Source: Rotaria socialis (Eukaryota > Rotifera > Eurotatoria > Philodinida > Philodinidae). Taken from it: DNA of 64,000 bases. The stretch spans positions 133,466-197,465 of the forward strand of contig CAJNYU010000186.1 in NCBI GenBank assembly GCA_905331475.1, given 5' to 3'. Numbering within the stretch: the first letter of the stretch is position 1; each line of letters begins with the position of its first letter. The translations under genes were made by a program, and so were the position numbers. Positions 48,128-59,873 of the stretch are shown here, in pieces. The notes beneath the pieces were generated by a model. That model was not told the origin of the DNA and ran no database searches. It worked only from the letters and a program-made list of their open reading frames with translations.

Positions 48128-49036
48128 TTAGACAAAGTACTCAAGTGAATGAAAATAATCTGCCAAATATTTTGCCACTTGTTTGACATGTATCTGCTCG
48201 TTTAATTGTGTATCTCGATTCCATACCAAACATAGACCGTTTTTTATTGAATCATCGTTCAGTAATATATGAAATGGTATATGATCAGCATTTTCATTAT
48301 CATCATTTAAACGTAACACACGTAGATGATATTTATATGATAATAATTTTGATAAATAGAAACTTAGTTCAGTTGTTTTCGATGTTGATTTTATTCCGAT
48401 TTGATGTACTGCTAGTAATGGATGTAGAGATTTCATTTCCGAATCAATTAATAATGTTACTAATGTATGATTTATATTTAATAATAAATTTAATGACGAA
48501 TTATTATTTGATTGAATAGTTTCTAAATGATACGGTTCAACATTCGATGAAAAATGGTAATTAATATTAAATTGGTTCTGTTTTATTGATATAACTTCAA
48601 GTTTCTCACGTTTTGAAAAATATTTCTTCCAAAAAGATGTTCGTTCATTTGCCAAACGTACTAAGTTAATGTCATTTACAGGCTTGATATAATTTATACA
48701 AAGATAATCATCATTTTCTTCTTGATTTTCACGTTTAAGAAGTAGCGGAGGATGAGAATTACTATTTGGAAGTTTTGTTTGCCAACCGATAGTCATATTC
48801 GGTGTTTGAATAACTTGATCGATTGAATCAACCCAAAGAAAATTATATTGGCCACCATTATTTTTTATGAACGATTTAATCCATTCGTGGCGAAAGTAAT
48901 AGAAAAGATTAGAAGCAAAAGGTCCATAATGAAATATTAAAGAAGACGCGTCATTGTTGACTACAGTGGAAGAAATAGACTTTAAGAAACCATTTTGTAA
49001 ACCTTTTTGAGCGAGTTGTTGAATTTGTGATAGCAT
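48128..49036 (-). CDS. POLG2-like: Mitochondrial DNA polymerase gamma accessory subunit-like (POLG2)
   Basis: Single-exon frame of 302 aa. The C-terminal 100 residues fit the anticodon-binding-like domain of POLG2: LHPLLAVHQIGI, LSFYLSKLLSYKYHLRVLRL, then NGLCLVWNRDTQLNEQIHVK, where vertebrate POLG2 has LHPCLAPIKVALD and [20 protein letters not shown] (from memory). The N-terminus FHYGPFASNLFYYFRHEWIK parallels the class-II-synthetase-like GFGPLG...L..EWW segment. The protein is shorter than vertebrate POLG2 (about 485 aa), as are invertebrate homologues. The role would be processivity and primer binding for mtDNA replication in the mitochondrial matrix. No obvious mitochondrial presequence: the first residues (MLSQIQQLAQKGLQNGFLKS) are an amphipathic, Lys-containing helix that could serve. 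Divergent, so some doubt remains. Confidence 0.7.
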   Translation of the reverse strand: MLSQIQQLAQKGLQNGFLKSISSTVVNNDASSLIFHYGPFASNLFYYFRHEWIKSFIKNNGGQYNFLWVDSIDQVIQTPNMTIGWQTKLPNSNSHPPLLLKRENQEENDDYLCINYIKPVNDINLVRLANERTSFWKKYFSKREKLEVISIKQNQFNINYHFSSNVEPYHLETIQSNNNSSLNLLLNINHTLVTLLIDSEMKSLHPLLAVHQIGIKSTSKTTELSFYLSKLLSYKYHLRVLRLNDDNENADHIPFHILLNDDSIKNGLCLVWNRDTQLNEQIHVKQVAKYLADYFHSLEYFV

Positions 49037-50129
49037 AGAAAAAAATGAATACTATTATTAAATATTGATTTTTGTTCTAGAAATTAATTTTATTGTTGTG
49101 GCTTTAGTTTTTATCGTATTTGATAATGAAATTTTCCCCATTACAAATCGTTAAAATTTGACGATATATTTCAGAACGAAGTGACATAGATGGCGTTGGA
49201 TACGGAAAAGAAAATTTGTTGCATATATATATATTCATTCAAATCTTTTAAACATTATTTAATCAATTGTGTTTAAGATGTTATGATTAAAACTGATGCC
49301 CTGTGTACAAAAGATAGTATGATATGTTCCCAAAGAAATTTTCTTAATTTTATTTACGTCATTTTCTATATTCATGGTATTAATCAGACAGAAACAAATA
49401 GTAGATCAGGATTGTTTATTATGAAATACGATTAGGAGTCATAGACCTAGTTTACCCTGATGTTGATCACTTCATGGGTTTCGAGACATGGCTACACATC
49501 AGGAGCGCCACCAAACCAGTGAATTTTAGCCGTAACAAGACACACTTTGTGCAAAACTATTTTCCGTTCTATACGATTGCGAAAACATTGGCTTAATTTA
49601 AAAAAAAATTAGCTGTGATAATGATTTTTGATTGTCTGTTCTATTCGAACCATTTGCTCAATTGAAACTATAGTAATCAGAAGTGAGAAACGTTTCTTTC
49701 AATAATAATTATAAACATTTTCTTTGACTCTCTCTTTCTAGCTCTAGATATATAGTCGTAAATCACAACACGGCACGAAAAACGTCCGGAAGATGCCGCT
49801 GATTGCTGATAGCAACAATAATAAAGATTAATTCCATAGATGAAATGAATTAATTAATAAAAAGGATCATGATATCTGCTTAGATAATGATGGATAAAAC
49901 CATTTAATTTTCATCTTTTACAAAACTCAATAGATATTTCATTGGTGAATAATGACTCCAATACAAGCAAATAGCTTGTTGTCTCCTCATCATCAAATCA
50001 TAAGTTGTCAATATTGATAATTAGACGAAATTTAAAATTGAGTAATGTTTTCTGATTCAGCAGGCAACTTATTTACTCTTAACTTAAAAAAATCCATTAA
50101 ACGATCTTCTTTTCTTTTCTATGTTTCAG
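49037..50129. other. Divergent intergenic region
   Basis: Between the POLG2-like gene (minus) and THOC7 (plus). No gene. The frame 50045-50134 upstream of THOC7 ends in an acceptor (tgtttcag, ending 50129), so it is probably leader or intron rather than protein. Confidence 0.55.
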
Positions 50130-50134
50130 ATCAA

Positions 50135-50740
50135 ATGGCAACGCCACGGAAAAAACCAAAATTAGAAAATGATGAAGATCTCTTTTTATTTGATTTATCA
50201 GAACGTTTTCATTCGTTTTGCTATCCACAAACAGACGATGGAAGTCCTCAAGTGTCATTAGATGATCTTTATCAACGACTTAATGAACATGATCTCGAAT
50301 ATCGTTCAACCATAGGTTTAAATCGACATAATTTAAATCAAGAAATTCTCGTCAACGAAGAAAATTTATTTCAATCGAAATCATCAATAGAACAATCGAA
50401 AGAAAGTTTAAATGAACGAAAACAATATTTAAAATTAGCTAAATTAAAACGTCGTCATCAATCTGACTATTTAACTATGTTTAATGTTATCAATCGATTG
50501 CCGTCACGTGACATTTCACAAAGGAAACTTAATCAACTAAATCTTGAATATGAACAACAAAAATCAGAATTAGCACATTTAAATCAACGTTTATCTATCT
50601 ATCAAAAACAATCAAAAGTTGTACTGTATTCTTTACTTGAACTTGTAGGATTTATTGATGTTAAATTGCCGATTAATTTCGAAGATGAAATCGGTCGATT
50701 AGATAATAATCCACTACTAGAAAGTAATGGAGATAAATAA
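50135..50740 (+). CDS. THOC7-like: THO complex subunit 7
   Basis: A 201-aa single-exon coding region. THOC7 is a coiled-coil subunit of the THO/TREX complex, which couples nuclear transcription with mRNA packaging and export. The central block LKLAKLKRRHQSDYLTMFNV followed by INRLPSRDISQRKLNQLNLE and KSELAHLNQRL corresponds to the conserved THOC7 block (AKRIRKNRQEYDALAKVIQHHPDR...L..LEHL, from memory). An N-terminal basic run PRKKPKLE could be a nuclear localisation signal. Heptad-rich helices span about 75-180. Start: ATG 50135 lies five bases after a tgtttcag acceptor at 50129; the in-frame upstream ATG at 50045 is less likely. AATAAA at 50764-50769. Length close to the human protein (204 aa). 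Confidence 0.85.
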   Translation: MATPRKKPKLENDEDLFLFDLSERFHSFCYPQTDDGSPQVSLDDLYQRLNEHDLEYRSTIGLNRHNLNQEILVNEENLFQSKSSIEQSKESLNERKQYLKLAKLKRRHQSDYLTMFNVINRLPSRDISQRKLNQLNLEYEQQKSELAHLNQRLSIYQKQSKVVLYSLLELVGFIDVKLPINFEDEIGRLDNNPLLESNGDK

Positions 50741-51511
50741 GTTGTCGTTGTCTTTTCTTGTTAAATAAAATTCTTGGATTGTCTTTACTTTAAAAAAAAG
50801 TAACATTTTCTTATTTTAATCGAATCCATTGTTCAATTTCTTGCTTATTTTTGACAACATGAGGGCAACAGATTAAAAAGGAGAGTATAGCATTTTTTTT
50901 CTCTTGCAGAGTTCGAAACGGAAATAACTAAATTATTAGCGTAAAGTAATATATTGTTTGAAAAAAAATATCTTTGTACGAATATCACTTAGACACAGTA
51001 ATCCGACCGTTATTATTACTCGCGAGACTAAGACGTTTCAAAGAAAAACGTTCGATTATGATTTCCCTAATGCGTCACTCTACTGATGGTAATAAGAAAT
51101 TATTTCATTTGGAACTTTCGGAGAGTCAACGATCATATATAGATTTCCGTGTTGATCTACTGAAAGTATTTCTTTGGCTAACATCACATGCATTGTTATT
51201 CATCGATGATTGTATTTTTCTGCAAGACATCATCTTTGCAATCTGAAACTAATGATTATATTCTGAGAGAAAACTATCTTTACAAGGATATTCATAGACC
51301 AAAAGTCAACATATTTAATCGGTTCGAATGATATTTTTTATGATGGTGAAATAGAATTATTTTCTTTACTACAAATAAATCAATCGATATTACATCTTAG
51401 CTAGATTATCAATGAATCAGACTATATATTGATTTTATTTTAGATAATGCATATTATATAGATCTGAAATCAATATATTCAATTAATTCTTCTATTCTCA
51501 TATAAAAATCT
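50741..51511. other. Intergenic, promoter side of synaptobrevin
   Basis: 3' end of THOC7 with AATAAA at 50764-50769, then AT-rich spacer. The frame at 50974-51246 shows no motif and is not called. Confidence 0.55.
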
Positions 51512-52808
51512 ATGGCTTCAGCTGGTTATACTCGCCCACAAAACTACGTAAGTTGACATAATTATTAGATTGAAACTCACTCAGATTAATGCGAACATTC
51601 AGAGCAACAATAGAATTTGATTCTGTATCCTTTGTACAAAGCATTTAACATTGCAATAGAAGTTAAAATACTGTCTATAGAATTGGTTTCCCGTTCGAAA
51701 AGATTCAATTGGAAGTCTTAAAATGACGTACATAAGAAGGAATCATCAACCATTGACTTCTTCAGTGCTCACCAGACTCGAGGCTATTTTTTGTTGTTTC
51801 TAAATCTTGAAGATTGCTATTCTCATAGTATGAAATGTTATTGATAGAGATTTTCAATGATTTGAAGAAAAATAACTTTTCTTAAATAGAAATCTATTTT
51901 AGTTAAACATTGCCGATGATGATGAAGCAGCGCTCGACATTCAAATCGACTCGTAAGTGATATCGTCAAATACAGAAAATTAAAATGATTGTTTTAAACG
52001 TTTAGCAATAATACACAGTCCACAGGTAAAAATTCTGTCAAAGCGTAAGTAATTCTAAAAATACATTTTCGTGTTGAACAACAATCGCATCTTGTTTTTT
52101 CCTTCTAGACTTCATGGTCAAGTTCAAGAAGTTGTTGGTGTTATGAAACAAAATATTGACAAACTATTGGATCGTGATGTTGCATTAAACAATCTCGCGT
52201 CACGTGCTGACGATCTCCATTCATCGGCTACCAATTATAATCAAACGGCAAAACAATTAAAAAGAAAATACTGGTGGAAACATGCTAAAGTATTGCAAAC
52301 ATCTTCTTCGTATTAGATTTCATTTTCAATTGATTATTTTAGACAAATGTATGCATTGCTGGTATTATCATAACAGTTATAATCATCATCATTCGTAAGT
52401 TGACTTAAGTTTATTCTTCAGAAATATGAATCGAATCGATCAAGAGTTCTGTTTTTCTGACGCTACCCAAAATCTTTGATTCGAACATAGGATTAGAGAT
52501 TTGTAAGATAAGGGTGTCGATATTTATTTATTTTTGACCGCGGTAAATTACGCCAGTAAACGGCCGTGTTGCGTGTTGGACATGGTAGATGCAAAATCTC
52601 TGGTTTATAACAAAAACAATTTCAATCCTCAGTTTTCTATTAGTAAACAAAAGTTGAATATAAAAAGTTTACAATGGAAGCAGACTACTGTATTTTTTTC
52701 CTCATTGTTCAGTAGATGAAGAATACACTTTGTACTGATTTAATTTACTTTTAAATTTAAACCTTAACATTTTTAGTGTCGATCGTATTGAGTCGCGGCA
52801 AAAAATAA
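51512..52808 (+). CDS. VAMP2-like (nSyb/Syb): Synaptobrevin/VAMP vesicle R-SNARE
   Basis: Six small exons: 51512-51547, 51903-51952, 52006-52044, 52109-52289, 52343-52394 and 52777-52808; joined frame 129 aa. The SNARE motif at about 43-100 starts LHGQVQEVVGVMKQNIDKLL, with the ionic zero-layer arginine in KLLDRDVALNNL, and continues SRADDLHSSATNYNQTAKQL. The juxtamembrane KRKYWWKHAK is diagnostic of VAMP1/2/3-type synaptobrevins (KRKYWWKN.K). The C-terminal anchor CIAGIIITVIIIIILSIVL is assembled from the last two exons, followed by a short basic tail (SRGKK). It is a tail-anchored vesicle protein that drives exocytosis with syntaxin and SNAP-25. The N-terminal 41 residues are variable, as in the family. 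Confidence 0.95.
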
Positions 52809-53357
52809 ACCAATATTATGATCTTTTAAACTCTCAATATTATCTGGTTTTATGGTGACATTTATCTATTTTATTTCTTTCTCAATGAAGCAAAAATATA
52901 TCTAACTCTGCTTTTTGTCTTTTTTTTTTGTTTTCGACTCAAACATAAATTCAATAAAAAAAACCTTTTTTTGTCAACAATGAGCGTATCCTGCCGCGGA
53001 AAATGATGATCGTATATACATAAGTAGACAATTGAAAAATTGATTACAAGGATGATATTTAATTCTGTATGATCCATAGTAATTGAACGGCCGTCTGTAC
53101 AGACATGGCACCCTGCAAGGATTCTTCATCGAACAATAGAATATGAAAATCAATAGGTGCGAAAGAGACAGACAGAGAAACAAAAAAAAGAGAAAAATCA
53201 CAGTAGGAGGTCTCAATAAGAAAGTTTTATTTCAATATTTGATCCATCCGCATTGAAGAGAAAGTAATTATATGTTCTATTCGTTGTAGGATAATTAATT
53301 TCCATGAACGAATAGTTTTATTTATATAAAACAAATCACAAAAAAAGACACATTCTC
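52809..53357. other. Convergent 3' spacer
   Basis: Between synaptobrevin (plus) and ZIC (minus), both ending here. Contains poly-T/poly-A runs; no gene seen. Confidence 0.55.
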
Positions 53358-54970
53358 TTAAAAATGCAGTCCAGAATAATGTTGTTGAAAATCAGCTGAA
53401 TGATGGTAAACATTCATCGGATGCATATAACTTGACGATGCTCTATTTTTCGTTGGTACAAGATTTTCATAGGAAGATAAAGGTGATTGAGAACAGCTAT
53501 CTGTTGCTAAAGAATTATTAATATTAGGCGATTGACTACGTTGATAATGATTGCTTCGTTTTGAACATGGCTCAGTTTTTACGCATTCAGACGATGAGAC
53601 AGATTCATGCATTTTCATATGTTTGCGTAAAGCTAATATATATGAAATTTGATTAAAGCGATATTTTGTTTTTCTGGCAAAATAAAAATTTCTTACATGA
53701 TGGATGAGTGTATGTTTTATCGCAGCCAGTAAAACGGCAATTATATGGTTTATCAGATGTATGAACATGCTGATGTTTTTTTCTATCAGAACTATTGGCA
53801 AAACTTCGTTCACAAAATTGACATTTAAATGGTCGTTCTCTATAGATGATAAAATTAACCTTGTGTTTGCAAGGAAAATTAGCGTCACTTACCCGGTATG
53901 TGTTCGTTTGTGTATTTTGAGATTTTCTGAACGTGCAAATACTTTTCCACATCGAGCAAACGGACAAGAGAATGGTTTTTCACCGGTATGAACACGTATA
54001 TGATTAACTAATTTATATTTTGCTTTAAATGCTCGGCCATGTCGAGGGCAATCCGCCCATAAACATACATGTGACGATTGTTCAGGTCCACCAACATGTT
54101 CGACTGTCAGATGAGTTACTAGAAACATAAATCAGGAGATTCATTAGAACGAATTTCGATAGTGAAATTGTTAGTTGTTAGCGATTTTTGTTGGATGCAG
54201 ATCATAAAATTGGTAATATTAATGCTAGTATAAAGTACCATGATAATACTTGTCAAAGATTCAAGTAGACTTCATTTTATCCGGCAGAATATTTAACTTA
54301 ACGTCATTCACATGAAAGAACTCTACATTTTTAATAAATAAATTTCTTCGATATTTTGACTTTCTGATGGCTAACATAAAATCGTCGGATAAGATCTCTC
54401 CGTCGCTCTGAACTATTCCTCCAAACAGTTTGTTTGTTTTCCTAATTCTTACCAATATCTTGCATGTAAATAAATGCTCCGTTACATATTCTATTTGTAT
54501 CCGGATTAATCCATTTACAGACGTAATTGGCATCTTTACCATCCGCCACAGTCGATGTTGTATTAAATCCTGGACGATACGATGGATATAAATAAGGTAA
54601 AAATGAACTTTGATCCATAGCATCCATAGGACGAGAATGATATTGATTATCTACATACTGTTCAGAATCGAACATGGAATAAGTCCTAGAAATAAATTGA
54701 TATGAATTATAGAAAATAAAAACAATAAAAAAATGACTACATTAGCTCTTGTGTCGGATTTGGATATGCTGCAAATTCTGTAAGTCGTTGATGATGTTGC
54801 TGCTGCTGTTGTTGTTGCTGTTCGTCAAGAGTGTTGGGTATATTAAATAGAAAAGATGATGACGGATTTGAAGTAAACGGTCGATATGCTGTTGATGCAT
54901 AAGGATTTGGATACGATGATATTGCTGTATTGAGAGTTCCATCAATAGATGGATGTGTAAGATCGAACAT
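53358..54970 (-). CDS. ZIC-like (opa): ZIC-family C2H2 zinc-finger transcription factor
   Basis: Exons: 54970-54741, 54685-54453, 54118-53893, 53839-53697 and 53632-53358; joined frame 368 aa. It has the five tandem C2H2 fingers of the ZIC/odd-paired group. ZF1 [12 protein letters not shown] is split by an intron before [16 protein letters not shown]2 is [22 protein letters not shown]3 [22 protein letters not shown]4 [20 protein letters not shown], and ZF5 runs to [14 protein letters not shown], where the serine is restored exactly at the splice. Linkers HTGEKPF and HTSDKPY are canonical. N-terminal 130 residues include a poly-Gln run and YPNPY motifs; the C-terminal tail is Ser/Asn/His-rich. 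Nuclear; neural and mesodermal patterning in animals. Cys spacing in ZF4 (x2) and ZF5 (x4) is reversed relative to vertebrate ZICs as I recall them. An additional 5' exon cannot be excluded. Confidence 0.95.
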
Positions 54971-57900
54971 TGATTTAAACAGCTGGAGTTTTAAAAGATA
55001 AACTTGATAATTATTCTCACTGTGTGATGTTTTTGTCAACAATCTCAATAGGAATTAGCACTTGCCGATTTCTATTGAAACGTAAGGTGAGATATGTCTT
55101 TAAAGCTCAACAGGGTCTAACTATTGATAGTTAAATAATAACTCCCGTAGGCTACCTATTGATTATAAACACATACGCAGCTATTTAGTTAAAGTCTTTT
55201 GATCGTCGTCGTTGTCGCGTTGTTGATAGTGCGTATGAAAAATAATATCTACCAATAAGGACATAAAATAAGAAAAAAATAGTAATGATGTAATTTTTCT
55301 TTTGAGATTATACGATGGGACTCCTGAGGTGTAAATCGACTGATAGAAAGAAAGGATATACGCGTGTTATATCCAATCGAGCATTTCTTTTTGTTCCATA
55401 GAATAAAAACGGAAGGGAGGGAGAGAGAGAGAAACTGTAGGGTGCTGATTGGAGAAATCATGCTGCGCTGTTCTTTGCCCTAGTTTGATTTTTCTACCAA
55501 TAGATGTTTTTTTGCCCGATAGTCACGAATCGACCAATAAAAAAACGTTAGTCGGTTTATTTTTCGTTTTCTTATTTCAGTACAAAATTAAATCTCCGAG
55601 TCAAAACGAATATTGTATTAGTTTGTTCTTAGCATTTTTTTTTCGTTCTTCAGCCGGGAGTATTTGAAACTTTTTCTATTCGAAATAGAATATTTTGATT
55701 TTTTTCTTGTATTTTACAAATGAAGAATAAATAATTCTCTCAGAAGTTTATTGGCATGGCGGAAGTGGGCAATTCGAATGTCTTATTGTGTGCTACCGGA
55801 TCTAGTGGGAAGAAGACGTCTGATAGTTTTGCGTATGGACCAGTGAAAAGCTCATGAAAAACGTTTTTTCTCTCGACTCGAAATAACACTCTCAGATGTT
55901 GAAGAGAGGATAGTTATAAAGCTTCTAGATCCTCTAGTTTCACACACACAATAGAATCGCTCAAAATTCTCTTTCACTAGGGAGGCAGTCTTTACTAACT
56001 TCCAATTACGAAAATAATTTTCTTCAATATCCCATATGATCTGTGATGATCGTACTAACTTCTCTAATCTTAACATGCTTTTTCATATTTTTCTATACGA
56101 TGTTTGTCACCCCCTGTTGTCCACTTGTCATAATCATACCTCTCTAGAAGTGAGTTGTTTGATCCTATGACATAATTTACCTTTTTGAATGATGATCTCT
56201 TGTCGTGCCTTTTGATCAAGTTCGATGAATCGAAATGTTAAACAAACGATGAATGTAACCTACTTCTGTTTTGTTTCGTTCATTAACTGACTATTATTAG
56301 CAAAGGAGTTCATTTTCTCTCTGTTGCATATGAATTCAATCTGTTACGCTTGAGGATAGTTCACATCGATATGAACAAATTAAACACATAGCAGGAACCG
56401 ATAATTGAATTGCCTTATTGAGACAATATTTTTTTCTTCTGTTCCGCAGTGTAAAAATATCTCTCATCCAATTGTTAATTGCTTCCATACTTATTTAATA
56501 TATTTGACAAGAAAAGAAGAAAAAAAAAACTTCTCTTTTTCTTATATCGATAACGTCATGGATAAATATGTTTGTATATTATTTTAGTCTATTCATTTGG
56601 GATGCGATGTGAAAAATGTAATATCATCTTGTTTTATTTTGATTCCTAAATTTAAAACAGATTTTTTTAATTCAATCGGTCATTCTCATGCATCAATATT
56701 ATTCATCAGTGTTTTCGAATGGAACCTTCAAAATAAACATTGACCACCCCCTCTAGTCCTCATTATTATCATTGACATATAATTACTCAAATGAGAGCCG
56801 ATCATCAGGTTCATCTACATATGTACATAATGAACAACAGTAATAGTGGGTGGGATAAGAAAATACAATAAACATTTTTCTTCGTCTAGAAAATTAAATG
56901 AGAATGACACCCATAGAAGATACTCGATTACTAGAGACTATCAGTCCGATCAAACATGCCAACGGTAGACTCATCTTTTCTTCTTGTTTTTTTTTTGTGA
57001 GGAAAAACTTATCGAATACCAAGTGTTATTTTGTTTTAGTAACACTTTCTTTGAAAAGTTCACTCATCACATAAGTGTGAACGATGCCGCAAGACATGTA
57101 TATTGAATGTAATCATTCGATCCTTGTCATTATGATAATGATCGATGCCGATCATTAGAATAAAATAAAAATCGATCAATCAAATAATTTATTACATAAA
57201 TAGTTAGTATAATATCTAATGTGTTAAATCATTTTTCGCCTATTAACATTCATGTGTGATCAGACAACTGTCGAGCAATGAAGTCAAAAAACGAGAACAA
57301 CTTATATGATCGATTGAATAAAGCGAATTGACTTTTGTTTGATAATGAGCTAGAAAACAGGATCTTCTTTGTTTGCCGATGCCGATCTCGTTAAGGCAAA
57401 ATGAAACATTTACGGGATTATGGGCCACCGTTTAAAAACGTTCTTTGATGAGTACATTCGCTCGTTCGTCATCAGAGCAGCTTAGACTTAACACCTGATG
57501 TGTGTTTTTGAATATAAATAATTAACCTATTTAGCTTGTATTTCATTTTCATATGACAAAAAATCGAGTTCTATTCATTTTATTTTAGGCCCAATTATAG
57601 AAATGAAGATGACTCTTGTGCGGCGCTGCGCTTCAATAGGAAATGTCATATACATTTTGTGCGTTCGTGTTCATCACATGAATTTAGTAGGACAGGAAAT
57701 GTATGAAGCGTGTTATAAGTAACAAAAACATGAAGACGCCGCTTTTAAATAATAGTAATCTTTGCAGAAGTCTGAGTACAGAGATATTCTTAGCTTCATT
57801 GACTGAATATAGGCTTTTATAAAAATCTTGTTTTTCCATAGTTTCTCGTTGGATAATTAATCAACAAAATATTCGATGAAATCGAGATTTTTCAAAAGTA

Positions 57901-58547
57901 GAAAATTTGTCTTGATATAATCCAAATCTACAAGTTTTTTCTACAGCAGCCTAGAAATAAACTCAACGGGCTATGTGCTAAAACTAGCGGCTAATTAATT
58001 ATTATAAAAATTCTCTCAACATTGTTTGACAAGTGTGTATCCAGGTGGTTTTAGTAGAATGTGTTGCAGATATCTGCTTGAAACTAAAACAACACACTTT
58101 AGGATAGATAAACAAAACAAGTTTAAATTGAAATATAGTTCGTTTTTGCAAGATTTGAGGTATTTGAGCTTCTTAGTGATACATTGCCTTTCTCACATAT
58201 AAAGACAATAAATGTTCCGTAGGTGCGACGTTTTCATGACACAATATAAATAGTCACTGATGTTACATCAATATGAAGAAAAAACATTTCGAAGTGTTCT
58301 TTAGCAAAATGAATAAACACAAGATCATGCAGGATGGGTCTAGGAAATCGTTGTTGTAAACGTTAATGAACGCTTTCCCAATGGCTACGCAACAGTGAAA
58401 TGACCAATTTGATGTTTATGTCTCGCAAGTGAGTCCTATGCGAATTCTTGACCTTCATAATTATCTATTTAACGTGAAAATAAATCTTTCTATTTATAAT
58501 AAAAGCTCAGCGATCAGTAAAAAACAAATATTTTATTTAAGCAAAAG
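54971..58547. other. 3.5-kb gene desert upstream of ZIC
   Basis: No supported gene. The longest gene-free interval next to a developmental regulator; this is where cis-regulatory elements of ZIC could lie, but no specific element is identified. Contains a GA run near 55418-55432. Small frames at 55449-55667, 55852-56076 and 57243-57428 lack motifs. Confidence 0.5.
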
Positions 58548-59831
58548 TCAAGCGAAGGCAACTCTTGGATTATTTGTTGGTTTCCTTCGATCGGTTTCAT
58601 CGGATGGATTAGGTTTTGGAGTAACACCAGATTGCCAAGATGAGAAATCTGTTCGTTCGGACCGTTGACCACTTGAATAACCTGTTTTACTTGATTTTAT
58701 TGTTTTTTTCGAACTGGCTGATTTAAGATGAAAATTTTCTTCAACAAAATCCGATACACGCTGTTGTATATCAGGTCGCAGTTGTATTGGCGTGGGTGCC
58801 GAAGTTTCACCTCGTATAACTGACTGTGGTCTTCGTCGGGATTTAATCGAATCGATTGGTGTTATTGGCGGTATGATTGCTGATTGAGCACGTTGTTCTT
58901 CTTCTAAACTACGACGACGACTCCGGCGACCACTCGATGCTGTTCGTGATGGATGATCTAAAAGAAGAAAAACGAAATTGATTTTATTTGAAGAAATACT
59001 AAAAAAAATCTCTACCAGGTGTTGGATTAGAGAGAATTGGAGGAGTCGATGGATTTGACATTCCTTCAAGATAATATTTCAAGTGCTGTAGTTCTCCAAC
59101 AAGACGATGTACAATGGTGCCAACTTTTGCTTTTCGTTTTTCAGTGTGTCGAAGTAAAACAGTCAAATCATCGATATATTTTAAATCTTTTTCTGCTGCT
59201 TCATGTTCTAATTGTCGATCATCACCCCAACCGGATTCAAGAATATCTATATGATACAAGAGAAAATTGAAGGGAAAGAAAATTACGAAACAAACTCACT
59301 AATAAGACCGTGATTATTATCATCAAGACTTCTTATATCGACGCTTGATTGTTGAGAAAAGCGATTAAATAATTCAATTTGATGGGTCAAATAATCGATA
59401 GTCTTAAATGAGAAAATCCATTATGAATAAAACAAAATTAATGGAAAAACAAAAATTACTTCTTGAAATCGTTCATTTTCATCTTCTAATGTTTCTAATC
59501 GGCAACCTTTTTCATAAATCTCCTCTTCAAGTTTTAACATGTCTTCGTGTGCTTTTTCCATACGTTGTTTTGTATCAGATTGACATTCTCTAACAGCTAA
59601 CATGGTTATATCGCGAGATTTATTTTTCTCTCGAATTGAACGTTGTACATTTGCAATTTTTTCCTGAGTTTCATGTTTTTTACGTTTTGTTTCAATCATT
59701 GTTTCTTTTGCGGCTTCATAAACACTTGTCATTTTCTCATGTGCTTCTTTAAGGTGTTGAAATTCAGGTGTGGTCTCACTTATTTTCATTCGGTTTATAT
59801 CAATGGCAATTAACAATTGAGCAGTTGTTTC
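58548..59831 (-). CDS. Coiled-coil protein (5' end not found)
   Basis: Four exons on the minus strand: 59831-59460, 59402-59300, 59246-59016 and 58957-58548; 371 codons are joined with frame preserved. The first recognised exon opens after an acceptor (gcttttag) in phase 0, so at least one 5' exon is missing; an in-frame ATG within the exon (ATGAAAATAAGT, near 59790) is the only other start. The first 120 residues form a continuous coiled coil (EAAKETMIETKRKKHETQEK, MEKAHEDMLKLEEEIYEKGC). A second helical block follows (LEHEAAEKDLKYIDDLTVLL), and the C-terminus is basic, Ser/Pro-rich and probably disordered (SGRRSRRRSLEEEQRAQSAI). I recognise no family; a cytoskeletal or ciliary role is a guess. 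The missing 5' end lies next to the fold-back element at 59874-60369, which may have separated or disrupted it. Confidence 0.7.
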
Positions 59832-59873
59832 CTAAAAGCATAGCCCGAAAATTACTTAATCGTTGAGAATGAA

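Noticed and set aside
50045-50134. In-frame N-terminal extension of THOC7
   Set aside because: Ends in a good 3' splice site directly before ATCAAATGG and adds no family-like sequence; more likely intron or outron.
50974-51246. 90-codon plus-strand frame
   Set aside because: No motif, flanked by AT-rich spacer, no splice evidence.
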